The notes under the pieces were generated by a model. That model was not told where the DNA came from, did no database searches, and saw only the letters and a program-made list of their open reading frames with translations. Source: Candidatus Geoarchaeota archaeon (lineage in GTDB: Archaea > Thermoproteota > Thermoprotei > Gearchaeales > WAQG01). Taken from it: a stretch of DNA of 6,850 bases. The stretch lies in assembly GCA_015520395.1 (NCBI GenBank), contig WAQG01000056.1:1-6850 (forward strand), read 5' to 3'. Made by a program: the position numbers and the translations under genes. Positions 1 through 5,863 of this stretch are shown here, piece by piece (position 1 is the first letter of the stretch; each line of letters starts with the position of its first letter).

Positions 1-1311
1 GGGCGGGGGATAGCTGAGATTAAGGCTGATGTCTCTGTTATCGGTGGTGGGGTCTCAGGGCTGTCGGCTGCCGTAGCCGCGGCGGAGGCGGGTGCCGATG
101 TTGCGGTTTTTGAGGCTGATGAGTATCTTGGTGGACACCTTTATCATGATCAGGATGGGAGGAAGCTGGTTGAGGAACTTCTTAGGGGGGCGGAGGACAG
201 GGGGGTAAGGCTCTATGGAAGTTCGGTTGTGCTGGGAGTTTTTGACGATGGCATATTAGGGTTTAATTGGAAGGAAGGGTGCCTGTTCAGAATTTCGGCA
301 AAAAGCTTCGTCTTGGCCTGTGGAGCTAGAGACGTCCCCCTAGTCTTCGAGAACAACGATCTTCCAGGTGTGATTCCAGCAACCGCCGCTCTCAGGCTCT
401 TAAACACATATAAGGTGAAGCCGGGAGACAGGGGGGTGGTTGTCGGTAGTAATCCGTGGGGATATAGGGTGGCTCTTCAGCTTAGGAGAGGCGGAATCGA
501 TGTTGTGCTTGTGGATCGTAGTGGTGGGCTGGAGATTGCTGGAGAGTTGGAGAGGCAGGGAATAAGGATACTCAAGGGCCACACTGTAGTTAAGGCGGCT
601 GGGGAAGATTCGGTGAAATCAGTCTTGATTAAAGGTCCTGAAGGATTAGAGTCTCTGCAGGCCGACTTCCTGGTCTATGGTGAGTTGAGGGCGCCCGAAT
701 TCTCGCTGGCGGCCCAGATGGGCGTCGAGGTTAAGCTTGACATGCGTTTAGGCGGGTACATCCCGATCCATGACTGGTATGGCTTCACGGGGGTGAAGGG
801 CGTCTACGTTGCTGGGGAGCTTTATGGTATACCTGAATACTCGGATCTTTTAAGGGAGTTCTCAAGGCTGGTCGGCGTGAAGGCCGCTGAGGAGGCTGGT
901 TTTAAATCTGGGCTTGATGTGGATAGCGTTTTAGCAGGCCTTAAGGAGAAGCTTAGGTTGGAGCTCCCTGAGGTATACATGGCGATCGACGAGCTCACCA
1001 TTAATAGGGAGCCTCTGGTGGACCGGTACCCCACCCTTCACGGGGGGTCGCCTGAGAACAGCTTTGTCTGCTTCTGTCTAGATGTTACCGTAAAGGACAT
1101 TCTTGATTCGGCAGGGATGGTTGGAGAAGATATTGAGAAGGTGAAGAGATATACAGGGTTTGGAACAGGGAGATGTCAGGGGAAGCTCTGCATGCTCAAT
1201 GCCGTCCTCGTGCTTTCAAAACACCTGAGTGCCATCTCACGGGCGCCGTTCAGGCAGAGGCCGTTAACCGTGCCAGTGGAGCTTGGAGTTATAACGGGTG
1301 GTGAGCCATGA
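1..1311 (+). CDS. SoxA/HcnB/PDH-alpha-type FAD oxidoreductase, alpha subunit (5' end missing)
   Basis: The frame is open from base 1 to TGA at 1309-1311 (436 codons), so the true start lies upstream. No ATG, GTG or TTG precedes the FAD motif, and the GTG at 229 is internal. Visible in order: a Rossmann FAD motif GGGVSG (fragment residues 15-20) with the ribose-binding acidic residue in VFEAD; the family signature ENNDLPGV near residue 118; a second dinucleotide fold whose glycine motif is degenerate (GSNPWG, about residues 149-154); the second FAD motif VYVAGE near 268; and a C-terminal BFD-like [2Fe-2S] site, CFC at 357-359 plus C392 and C397 in RCQGKLC. This architecture is that of sarcosine oxidase alpha, HcnB, opine oxidase A and dye-linked proline dehydrogenase alpha. 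Family role: electron transfer from the beta-subunit flavin. An N-terminal Fer2 domain or a separate ferredoxin subunit may lie upstream. Substrate is not determined. Family assignment is firm. Confidence 0.9.
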   Translation, partial: GRGIAEIKADVSVIGGGVSGLSAAVAAAEAGADVAVFEADEYLGGHLYHDQDGRKLVEELLRGAEDRGVRLYGSSVVLGVFDDGILGFNWKEGCLFRISAKSFVLACGARDVPLVFENNDLPGVIPATAALRLLNTYKVKPGDRGVVVGSNPWGYRVALQLRRGGIDVVLVDRSGGLEIAGELERQGIRILKGHTVVKAAGEDSVKSVLIKGPEGLESLQADFLVYGELRAPEFSLAAQMGVEVKLDMRLGGYIPIHDWYGFTGVKGVYVAGELYGIPEYSDLLREFSRLVGVKAAEEAGFKSGLDVDSVLAGLKEKLRLELPEVYMAIDELTINREPLVDRYPTLHGGSPENSFVCFCLDVTVKDILDSAGMVGEDIEKVKRYTGFGTGRCQGKLCMLNAVLVLSKHLSAISRAPFRQRPLTVPVELGVITGGEP

Positions 1312-2444
1312 GCATAGCTGTGGTTGGCGGTGGCGTTATAGGGCTTGCCATAGCACATTACCTGCTAAAGCTCGGCGCTGAGAATGTTGTGGTTTATGAG
1401 ATGAGGTATGTTGGATCGGGCTCCAGCACGAGGAACGCGGGGCACTTCAGGGTTCATTTCTGGGCCCCTGAGAACGCTAGGTTTGCGGTTGAGTCGAGGA
1501 AGATGTTTCTGAGGCTTGGATCTGAGCTAGGCTGGAATCCCTTGATAGAGCTGAATGGCTACCTCTTCCTACTCTACGACGAGGGGGTTCTTAGGGCCTA
1601 CAGGAGGGCTAACCAGACCTGGTCGTCGCTAGGGGTCCCCGGAAAGATAATGGATGTGGATGAGGTTGGCGAAAGGTATCCATACCTTAACCTCGAGGGT
1701 GTTATTGGCGCCTTCTTTGGCCCCCAGGACGGGCAGTTCCATCACGACTTTATAACGTTCGGATATTACTCCTCAGTCCTAAAGAGGGGTGGAAGGGTGC
1801 TTGAGTATGCAAAGGTCGATAGGATTGTGGTTGAGGACGGTAGGGTCAGGGGGGTTGAGGTCAGGGGTGGTTTTCGTGAGCACGAGAAGGTGGTTGTGGC
1901 GGCGGGTGGCTGGAGCAACGAGGTTTTAAGGACGTGTGGCGTGGAGCTCCCCCTAGTCCCTGAGAGAAAGGAGATAGGGGTTACGGAGCCTGTGGCGAGG
2001 TTCATTGAGCCTCTCATAATCAATACTAAGTTGGATGGCTATCTTACACAGAGCATAAGGGGCGAGATTATGGGGAGCGTCGATTACCCGCCAGCCCCCA
2101 ACGTAATGAAGCTCACCAACACTATAACCTGGATAACCCGGTTTGCCAAGATGGCAGTTGAGACCATACCAGCCCTTAGGCACGTCAGGTTAATGAGGGT
2201 TTGGTCGGGCTTCTACGTGGTGACGCCCGACCACAGCCACGTAATGGGCAGGGATCCGGACTGGCCGGAAGGACTCTATGTCGCAACTGGGTTCAGCGGC
2301 CACGGCTTCATGCTGGCACCCCTAACAGGCAAGCTGATGGCCGAGCATATACTGTATGACAAGATACATACGCTCATGGAGCCGTTCCTCCCAACCCGGT
2401 TTAAGGAAGGGCGGCTTGTGAAGGAGACAATGGTCATAGGTTAA
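1308..2444 (+). CDS. DAO-family FAD dehydrogenase, SoxB/HcnC/PDH-beta type (catalytic beta subunit)
   Basis: This 378-residue protein, about the usual length for the family, starts at an ATG that overlaps the preceding stop as ATGA, with GGTG (1297-1300) upstream as ribosome site. That is typical of coupled subunits. The N-terminus carries the FAD Rossmann motif GGGVIG (residues 7-12) and an acidic residue after the second strand (YE, 30-31). SSTRNAGHFRVHF (39-51) matches the family's flavin-contacting segment. HHDFITFGY (145-153) matches the region where heterotetrameric sarcosine oxidase beta subunits attach FMN to a histidine, so H146 is the candidate equivalent. The C-terminal VATGFSGHGFMLAP (325-338) is the closing FAD motif of this superfamily. 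It should oxidise the C-N bond of an imino or N-alkyl amino acid (proline, sarcosine, opine or similar). The substrate cannot be read from sequence. No signal peptide or membrane segment is evident, so a cytoplasmic complex is likely. Confidence 0.9.
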   Translation: MSIAVVGGGVIGLAIAHYLLKLGAENVVVYEMRYVGSGSSTRNAGHFRVHFWAPENARFAVESRKMFLRLGSELGWNPLIELNGYLFLLYDEGVLRAYRRANQTWSSLGVPGKIMDVDEVGERYPYLNLEGVIGAFFGPQDGQFHHDFITFGYYSSVLKRGGRVLEYAKVDRIVVEDGRVRGVEVRGGFREHEKVVVAAGGWSNEVLRTCGVELPLVPERKEIGVTEPVARFIEPLIINTKLDGYLTQSIRGEIMGSVDYPPAPNVMKLTNTITWITRFAKMAVETIPALRHVRLMRVWSGFYVVTPDHSHVMGRDPDWPEGLYVATGFSGHGFMLAPLTGKLMAEHILYDKIHTLMEPFLPTRFKEGRLVKETMVIG

Positions 2445-2477
2445 AGGTGGGCACAACACTTATGCACATAAAGTCAA

Positions 2478-2487
2478 GTTTTTATGC
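2478..2487 (+). promoter_or_regulatory. candidate TATA element for pdaD
   Basis: An AT-rich TTTTTATG stretch (2479-2486) lies about 38 bases before the pdaD ATG in a 75-base gap after the preceding stop. A start about 25 bases downstream would give a very short leader. An alternative CATAAAG core near 2467-2473 would give a leader of about 25 bases that keeps the whole ribosome site. The choice between them is not resolved. Confidence 0.45.
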
Positions 2488-2506
2488 ATTACGCGCTGTT
2501 TTAGCC

Positions 2507-2512
2507 GAGGTG
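2507..2512 (+). promoter_or_regulatory. ribosome binding site of pdaD
   Basis: GAGGTG ends 7 bases before the ATG at 2520 and is complementary to the archaeal 16S rRNA 3' end. It supports this start codon, which also gives the expected N-terminus just before the conserved RRYFATSG. Confidence 0.7.
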
Positions 2513-2519
2513 TTCCACA

Positions 2520-2993
2520 ATGTCCACAATATTTCCCAGAAGGTACTTTGCAACCTCTGGAAGGGGGGTGAGCCGCGCCTCGATACTAAACGCTTTTGAC
2601 GAGGCTTTAAAGGATGCCAGGCTCTGGAACTACAATCTCGTACCGGTCTCCTCGATAATCCCAGAGAATGCAGAGGAGGTTGACCCCCCCGTCCTCCCCC
2701 CGGGTAGCATAGTCTTTGTGGTCATGTCTAAGATGACTGGTAGAGGCGGAGAACCCATAGTTGCGGGCATAGCTTGGGCTGAGGGCGTTGACGCTGGTGG
2801 TCGGCGTTATGGATGCGTTGTTGAGGCTAATGGATCCAACGAGGAAGAGGTTGGGAAGAGGCTTACATCCATGCTCGACGAGATGTGTAGGAGCCGAGGG
2901 TTAAGGGTGGTAAAGAAGGGTCGTCGGATCGAGTCCATGGTGGTTCCGGAGGGCCACTATGGGTGTGTCGTGGCCGCCGTGGCGCTAATATAG
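2520..2993 (+). CDS. pdaD: pyruvoyl-dependent arginine decarboxylase
   Basis: The 157-residue product matches archaeal pyruvoyl-dependent arginine decarboxylase (about 155-165 residues), which turns arginine into agmatine for polyamine synthesis in the cytoplasm. Conserved blocks in order: RRYFATSGRGVS (7-18), LNAFDEAL (23-30), NYNLVPVSSIIP (37-48), GSIVFVVMS (62-70), AGIAWA (82-87), YGCVVEANG (97-105) and HYGCVVAAVAL (146-156). In this family the proenzyme cuts itself within the VSS motif and the second serine becomes the pyruvoyl cofactor, here between S44 and S45. That would leave a beta chain of 44 and an alpha chain of 113 residues. Asn39 and Glu102 fit the known active-site Asn and Glu by position. 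The gene has its own candidate promoter and ribosome site. Its TAG falls inside the 3' end of the opposing iorB, with 9 bases shared. Aspartate decarboxylation or other substrates are unlikely given the full set of motifs. Confidence 0.95.
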   Translation: MSTIFPRRYFATSGRGVSRASILNAFDEALKDARLWNYNLVPVSSIIPENAEEVDPPVLPPGSIVFVVMSKMTGRGGEPIVAGIAWAEGVDAGGRRYGCVVEANGSNEEEVGKRLTSMLDEMCRSRGLRVVKKGRRIESMVVPEGHYGCVVAAVALI

Positions 2994-3578
2994 GTTTTTT
3001 ACCGCCTTCTCCCCAGCTTCAAACGCCTTCAAGTTTACTTCGATGTACTTCTCTGGAAGCCTCTCGTACATAGCCTCTATGTAAAGCTCCCGGCTTATCG
3101 GGAGGGCCCCCAGCCCGGAGAGGGCCCCCAGCATGACCATGTTCGTGATTTGCTCACCATAAATCCTCCTAGCGATTGCTGATGCCTCCACCAGGTAAAC
3201 CCTATGGGAAACCCTCTTAAGCCTACTGATAAGCTCCCCGGGATCCGGGACATCGACGCCGGGAAGCACAGGGGGTATAACCTTTTTGTTAGCCAGAACA
3301 ACGGTTTCCTTATTAATATACCGGGCAAGCCTCACAGTCTCTATAAGCTCTAATCCAATAATGAGATCTGCCATTCCGGGTGCAACCATTGGTGAAACCT
3401 CGTAGTTGGCGGCCTTGATGTGGGACACGACAACGCCTCCCCGTTGAGCAAGGCCGTGAACCTCGGTGGCCTTGGCCACGTAGCCAGACTTTATGAGAGC
3501 CCTTCCAACGATTTCGGCCAGCGTAAGGATCCCCTGACCACCCACACCGCTTATAAGAATACTTATAGGCTTCCTCAA
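2985..3578 (-). CDS. iorB: indolepyruvate:ferredoxin oxidoreductase, beta subunit
   Basis: This 197-residue protein is the gamma-type (pyruvate:ferredoxin oxidoreductase gamma/IorB) subunit, at the usual length for IorB. Key features are the N-terminal ISGVGGQGILT (9-19), HGLAQRGG (41-48), which is characteristic of the 2-oxoacid:ferredoxin oxidoreductase gamma family, a MADLIIGLE segment (69-77) and TNMVMLGAL (145-153). With IorA it decarboxylates aryl 2-oxo acids (indolepyruvate, phenylpyruvate, 4-hydroxyphenylpyruvate) to aryl-acetyl-CoA, reducing ferredoxin. Translation starts at a TTG (3578-3576) that overlaps the iorA stop as TTGA. A full GGAGGTG 8 bases upstream supports this unusual start. 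The coupled overlap implies balanced synthesis with iorA. The TAG stop lies 9 bases inside the end of convergent pdaD, so the two transcripts overlap at their 3' ends. Confidence 0.95.
   Translation of the reverse strand: MRKPISILISGVGGQGILTLAEIVGRALIKSGYVAKATEVHGLAQRGGVVVSHIKAANYEVSPMVAPGMADLIIGLELIETVRLARYINKETVVLANKKVIPPVLPGVDVPDPGELISRLKRVSHRVYLVEASAIARRIYGEQITNMVMLGALSGLGALPISRELYIEAMYERLPEKYIEVNLKAFEAGEKAVKNLY
2995..3000 (+). terminator. possible oligo-T terminator of pdaD
   Basis: A run of six T begins two bases after the pdaD stop. Archaeal RNA polymerase can terminate at T-runs without a hairpin. The run is short and lies inside the coding region of the opposing iorB, so this is only a weak call. 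Confidence 0.25.
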
Positions 3579-5482
3579 GGCCTAGGCACCTCCACAATTG
3601 CGTTGAACGGGCAAGCATAGGTGCAGGCGCCACAGCCAGTGCATAGCTCGGGATCTATGAACGCCTTGTCCCCCACCATCGATATGGCCGGGCAGGCGAA
3701 ATGATCGACGCAAACCCTACAGCCAGTACACTCCTCGGGAATCACCCCGTAAAGCTTAGGTCTCACCCCAAGCCTTCTGAGCCTCCTCAACTCATAAAGC
3801 ACGCATGGGCTTCTGGCGACAACGACTGCGGGCTTCCCTTGCTCCCTAACATACCTTATGGCACCCTGGATCAGCTTCTGGAACTCGACAACCTTTAGTG
3901 GATCGCCCTCGACAACATACTCGACGCCCAGCCCCCTAGAGACGTCAGCGATGCTGAGCCTTTTAGTCTCTTCCCCAGTCGCCGTCACGCCGGTCCCGGG
4001 ATGGGGTTGCTGGCCGGTCATAGCGGTTATGTAATTGTCTAGAACCATGATGAGGAGCGGGGCCCTGTTATACACGGCATTGACAACCGCTGGCAATCCC
4101 GCATGGAAGAACGTTGAGTCGCCAATAATAGAGACGACGAACTCCTTCTGGGACTTGGCAAGCCCGTATCCTATCCCGATGCTGGAGCCCATGTCATACA
4201 ACATATCAGCCAGCTCGTATGGCGGGAAGAAGCCAAGGGCATAGCAACCTATGTCGCTACTAGCAATAAAGCTCCTCACACCCTCCCTTCGCAACGCCCT
4301 TTTAAGGGCAAAGAAGGAAGCCCTATGGGGGCATCCAGGACACATGACGGGTGGCCTTGGGGGGAGGTCTCCCGAAACACTCGACCCGACCTCCTCATAC
4401 CTATCATAGTCTACGGGCGGCTTTAGGCCCATGACCATTGCCAGGGCTCTTGTAACCCTTTCGGGCGTGAGCTCAAAGTGTACGGGCACCAGGTCTTTCC
4501 CGTGAATCTCCTTAGCTAGCCCTTCCTCAAACGCTATGACCTTTATGCCCGTCTCGAGAAACGGCTCAAGCTCCTCCACCACCAAGACCCGCTCCACACT
4601 CTCTAGAAACCTAGAGATAGCCCTTCTGGGCAGGGGATGCGTCATCCCAAGCTTAAACACCCTAACCTTATCCTCGATATCGAGAAGCTTTATGGCCTCA
4701 ACAACGTAGGGGTAGGCTACCCCCGCCGTGATAACCCCCAGCTTAACCCCATCGCCAAAAATGGCATTTATCTCCAGTTCCTCCACCTCCTCACTCACAC
4801 GCCTAAACCTCTCAAGAAGGGAAATCCTGCGCCTCCTCGCAACACTGGGTATCATAGACCATTTATTGGGGTCCTTCAAGAACTTCCCCTCCACTCTACG
4901 CCTGCTCAGAACCCCCAGCCTGACGGGCCCCCTTGCATGGCTCACCCTGGTAGCTAACCTGACCATCACGGGAAGGTCGTATCTCTCAGAGAGCTCAAAG
5001 GCTAGCTTAGCATAATCCTTACACTCCTGTGGGCTGCTCGGTTCGAGTATGGGGACGTATCCGTGAAGGCCGTAGATCCGGCTATCCTGCTCGTTTTGGG
5101 AGGAGTGCATACTTGGATCGTCTGCGACAACAAGAACAAGCCCGCCGTTAACGCCAGCGTAGGCGGAGCTCATGAATGGGTCGGATGCCACGTTAAGGCC
5201 TACATGCTTCATAACAGCCATGGCCCTATGACCAGACATCGATGCCGCTACGGCCGCCTCATAGGCAACCTTCTCGTTGCTCGACCACTCAACATGTATT
5301 CCAACCTCCCTGGAGACCGATATTAGGGCCTCAATAACCTCGGTAGACGGGGTTCCGGGGTAGGCGGCGGCAAACGTCATCCCGGCCTCCAGGGCTCCAC
5401 GGGCAACGGCCTCATTTCCAAGGAGAAAGGCTAGTTGGCCGGCTTCGCCTAAAAGCTCCCGCCTTGTCAAGCCACTCACCAC
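3575..5482 (-). CDS. iorA: indolepyruvate:ferredoxin oxidoreductase, alpha subunit
   Basis: At 635 residues it has the usual IorA length and domain order. The N-terminal pyrimidine-binding domain opens with LGNEAVARGALEAG (21-34) and AAAYPGTPSTEV (38-49). Glu70 in SSNEKVAYE is the likely residue that activates thiamine diphosphate. CPGCPHR (381-387) is the IOR-type motif before the second TPP domain, which holds GDSTFFHAG (454-462) and ends its metal/TPP motif at DN (482-483). The C-terminus is a ferredoxin-like domain with C585, C588, C591, C597 (CX2CX2CX5C) and C614, C617, C620, C624 (CX2CX2CX3C), enough for two [4Fe-4S] clusters. Role: CoA-dependent oxidation of aryl pyruvates from aromatic amino acids, with electrons going to ferredoxin. 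The GTG start at 5482 is followed directly by a second GTG, and either could serve. The gene is first of the iorAB pair and lies 70 bases downstream of the RAM gene on the same strand. Confidence 0.96.
   Translation of the reverse strand: MVSGLTRRELLGEAGQLAFLLGNEAVARGALEAGMTFAAAYPGTPSTEVIEALISVSREVGIHVEWSSNEKVAYEAAVAASMSGHRAMAVMKHVGLNVASDPFMSSAYAGVNGGLVLVVADDPSMHSSQNEQDSRIYGLHGYVPILEPSSPQECKDYAKLAFELSERYDLPVMVRLATRVSHARGPVRLGVLSRRRVEGKFLKDPNKWSMIPSVARRRRISLLERFRRVSEEVEELEINAIFGDGVKLGVITAGVAYPYVVEAIKLLDIEDKVRVFKLGMTHPLPRRAISRFLESVERVLVVEELEPFLETGIKVIAFEEGLAKEIHGKDLVPVHFELTPERVTRALAMVMGLKPPVDYDRYEEVGSSVSGDLPPRPPVMCPGCPHRASFFALKRALRREGVRSFIASSDIGCYALGFFPPYELADMLYDMGSSIGIGYGLAKSQKEFVVSIIGDSTFFHAGLPAVVNAVYNRAPLLIMVLDNYITAMTGQQPHPGTGVTATGEETKRLSIADVSRGLGVEYVVEGDPLKVVEFQKLIQGAIRYVREQGKPAVVVARSPCVLYELRRLRRLGVRPKLYGVIPEECTGCRVCVDHFACPAISMVGDKAFIDPELCTGCGACTYACPFNAIVEVPRP
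3587..3593 (-). promoter_or_regulatory. strong ribosome binding site of iorB inside iorA
   Basis: On the minus strand GGAGGTG sits in the last codons of iorA, 8 bases before the TTG of iorB. It decides the TTG start, since no ATG or GTG lies between it and the conserved GVGGQG motif at a suitable distance. Confidence 0.8.
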
Positions 5483-5512
5483 TAAGTCTCATCCATAATT
5501 GGTGAACCGGAC

Positions 5513-5523
5513 AATAAAATATG
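5513..5523 (-). promoter_or_regulatory. candidate TATA element for iorAB
   Basis: Read on the minus strand this is CATATTTTATT, centred about 34 bases before the iorA GTG, which fits an archaeal core promoter with a leader of about 10 bases. No good Shine-Dalgarno sequence precedes the GTG (only a weak GATGAG). A second copy of CATATTTTA lies 25 bases further upstream (5540-5548). Confidence 0.5.
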
Positions 5524-5548
5524 TTTTGGAGTTGGCTACTAAAATATG
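5515..5548. repeat. two direct copies of TAAAATATG upstream of iorA
   Basis: The 9-mer TAAAATATG occurs at 5515-5523 and 5540-5548, start to start 25 bases, in the 70-base gap between iorA and the RAM gene. The proximal copy is the likely TATA element. The distal one could be a second promoter core or a regulator site. AT-rich repeats of this size can also arise by chance. Confidence 0.45.
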
Positions 5549-5552
5549 GTTC

Positions 5553-5789
5553 CTAATACTTCTCAATTATAACCGATGTATTAGTCTTATTTATGCCTGG
5601 GATTGAAAGTATCTGCTCTCTTATTACCCTGGAGAGCTCCCCGAAGTCCTTCGCCTCTACATACGCTATTATATCGTATTCACCCGTCACGGCATAAGCA
5701 TCCTTCACATTACTCAGCTTCTTAACGGACATCCCAACCTTGTCGATCTTATTTGGTTCCACCTTTATGAAAACGAACGCCTCGACCAT
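5553..5789 (-). CDS. stand-alone RAM (Lrp/AsnC ligand-binding) domain protein
   Basis: With the ATG at 5789 the product has 78 residues, the normal size of stand-alone RAM proteins. Visible are the first strand MVEAFVFIKVE, a helix with two lysine-rich turns (NKIDKVGMSVKKL), the family motif AYAVTGEYDIIAYVEA, a second amphipathic helix (FGELSRVIREQIL) and the closing strand TNTSVIIEKY. There is no helix-turn-helix, so it cannot bind DNA as Lrp does. Known members bind amino acids at subunit interfaces as dimers or decamers and may modulate full-length Lrp proteins or enzymes. A longer reading from TTG at 5825 adds 12 residues, but that start lies before the expected transcription start given the TATA element at 5828-5835. 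It is the same strand as, and directly upstream of, iorAB, so a link to aromatic amino-acid use is inferred, not shown. Confidence 0.85.
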   Translation of the reverse strand: MVEAFVFIKVEPNKIDKVGMSVKKLSNVKDAYAVTGEYDIIAYVEAKDFGELSRVIREQILSIPGINKTNTSVIIEKY

Positions 5790-5823
5790 ACCTCGAGACC
5801 CCCTCAAGCTAAAATGTCCTGCC

Positions 5824-5836
5824 AAAAATTTAAATG
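5824..5836. promoter_or_regulatory. shared palindromic TATA element between divergent genes
   Basis: The 74-base gap between the RAM ATG (5789) and the divergent ATG (5864) holds one strong AT core. It contains the perfect palindrome ATTTAAAT (5828-5835) with A-rich flanks. Counting about 25 bases each way predicts starts near 5805 (minus) and 5857 (plus). That leaves leaders of about 15 and 7 bases. No other comparable TATA-like sequence is present in the gap, so the element probably serves both genes. Confidence 0.55.
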
Positions 5837-5863
5837 TGATGGTGAGCCACCCTAATTCTCAGT

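Noticed and set aside
229..231. GTG as start codon of the first gene
   Set aside because: The frame is open back to base 1 and encodes the FAD-binding GGGVSG motif upstream of this codon, so it is internal.
1766..2183. Minus-strand open frames opposite the DAO-family gene
   Set aside because: They are shadows of a clearly conserved coding region, overlap each other, and show no recognisable motif.
1..2993. A polyamine-oxidation operon joining the flavoprotein pair with pdaD
   Set aside because: pdaD has its own promoter-like gap and ribosome site, and the flavoprotein family acts on imino or N-alkyl amino acids rather than agmatine or polyamines. Adjacency alone is not enough.
4637..5015. 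Plus-strand open frames opposite iorA
   Set aside because: They lie entirely opposite a well-conserved iorA, have no promoter or ribosome site, and their residue composition (Pro, Leu, Thr, Ser-rich) is that of an antisense shadow.
5790..5825. Longer RAM protein starting at TTG 5825
   Set aside because: The extra 12 residues precede the normal RAM first strand, and the TATA palindrome at 5828-5835 would put the transcript start downstream of this TTG.
5841..5851. GGTG-AGC-CACC inverted repeat as a terminator or attenuator
   Set aside because: The stem is only four pairs with a three-base loop and no T-run follows, so it is too weak to call as a structure. It is kept only as a possible binding site.
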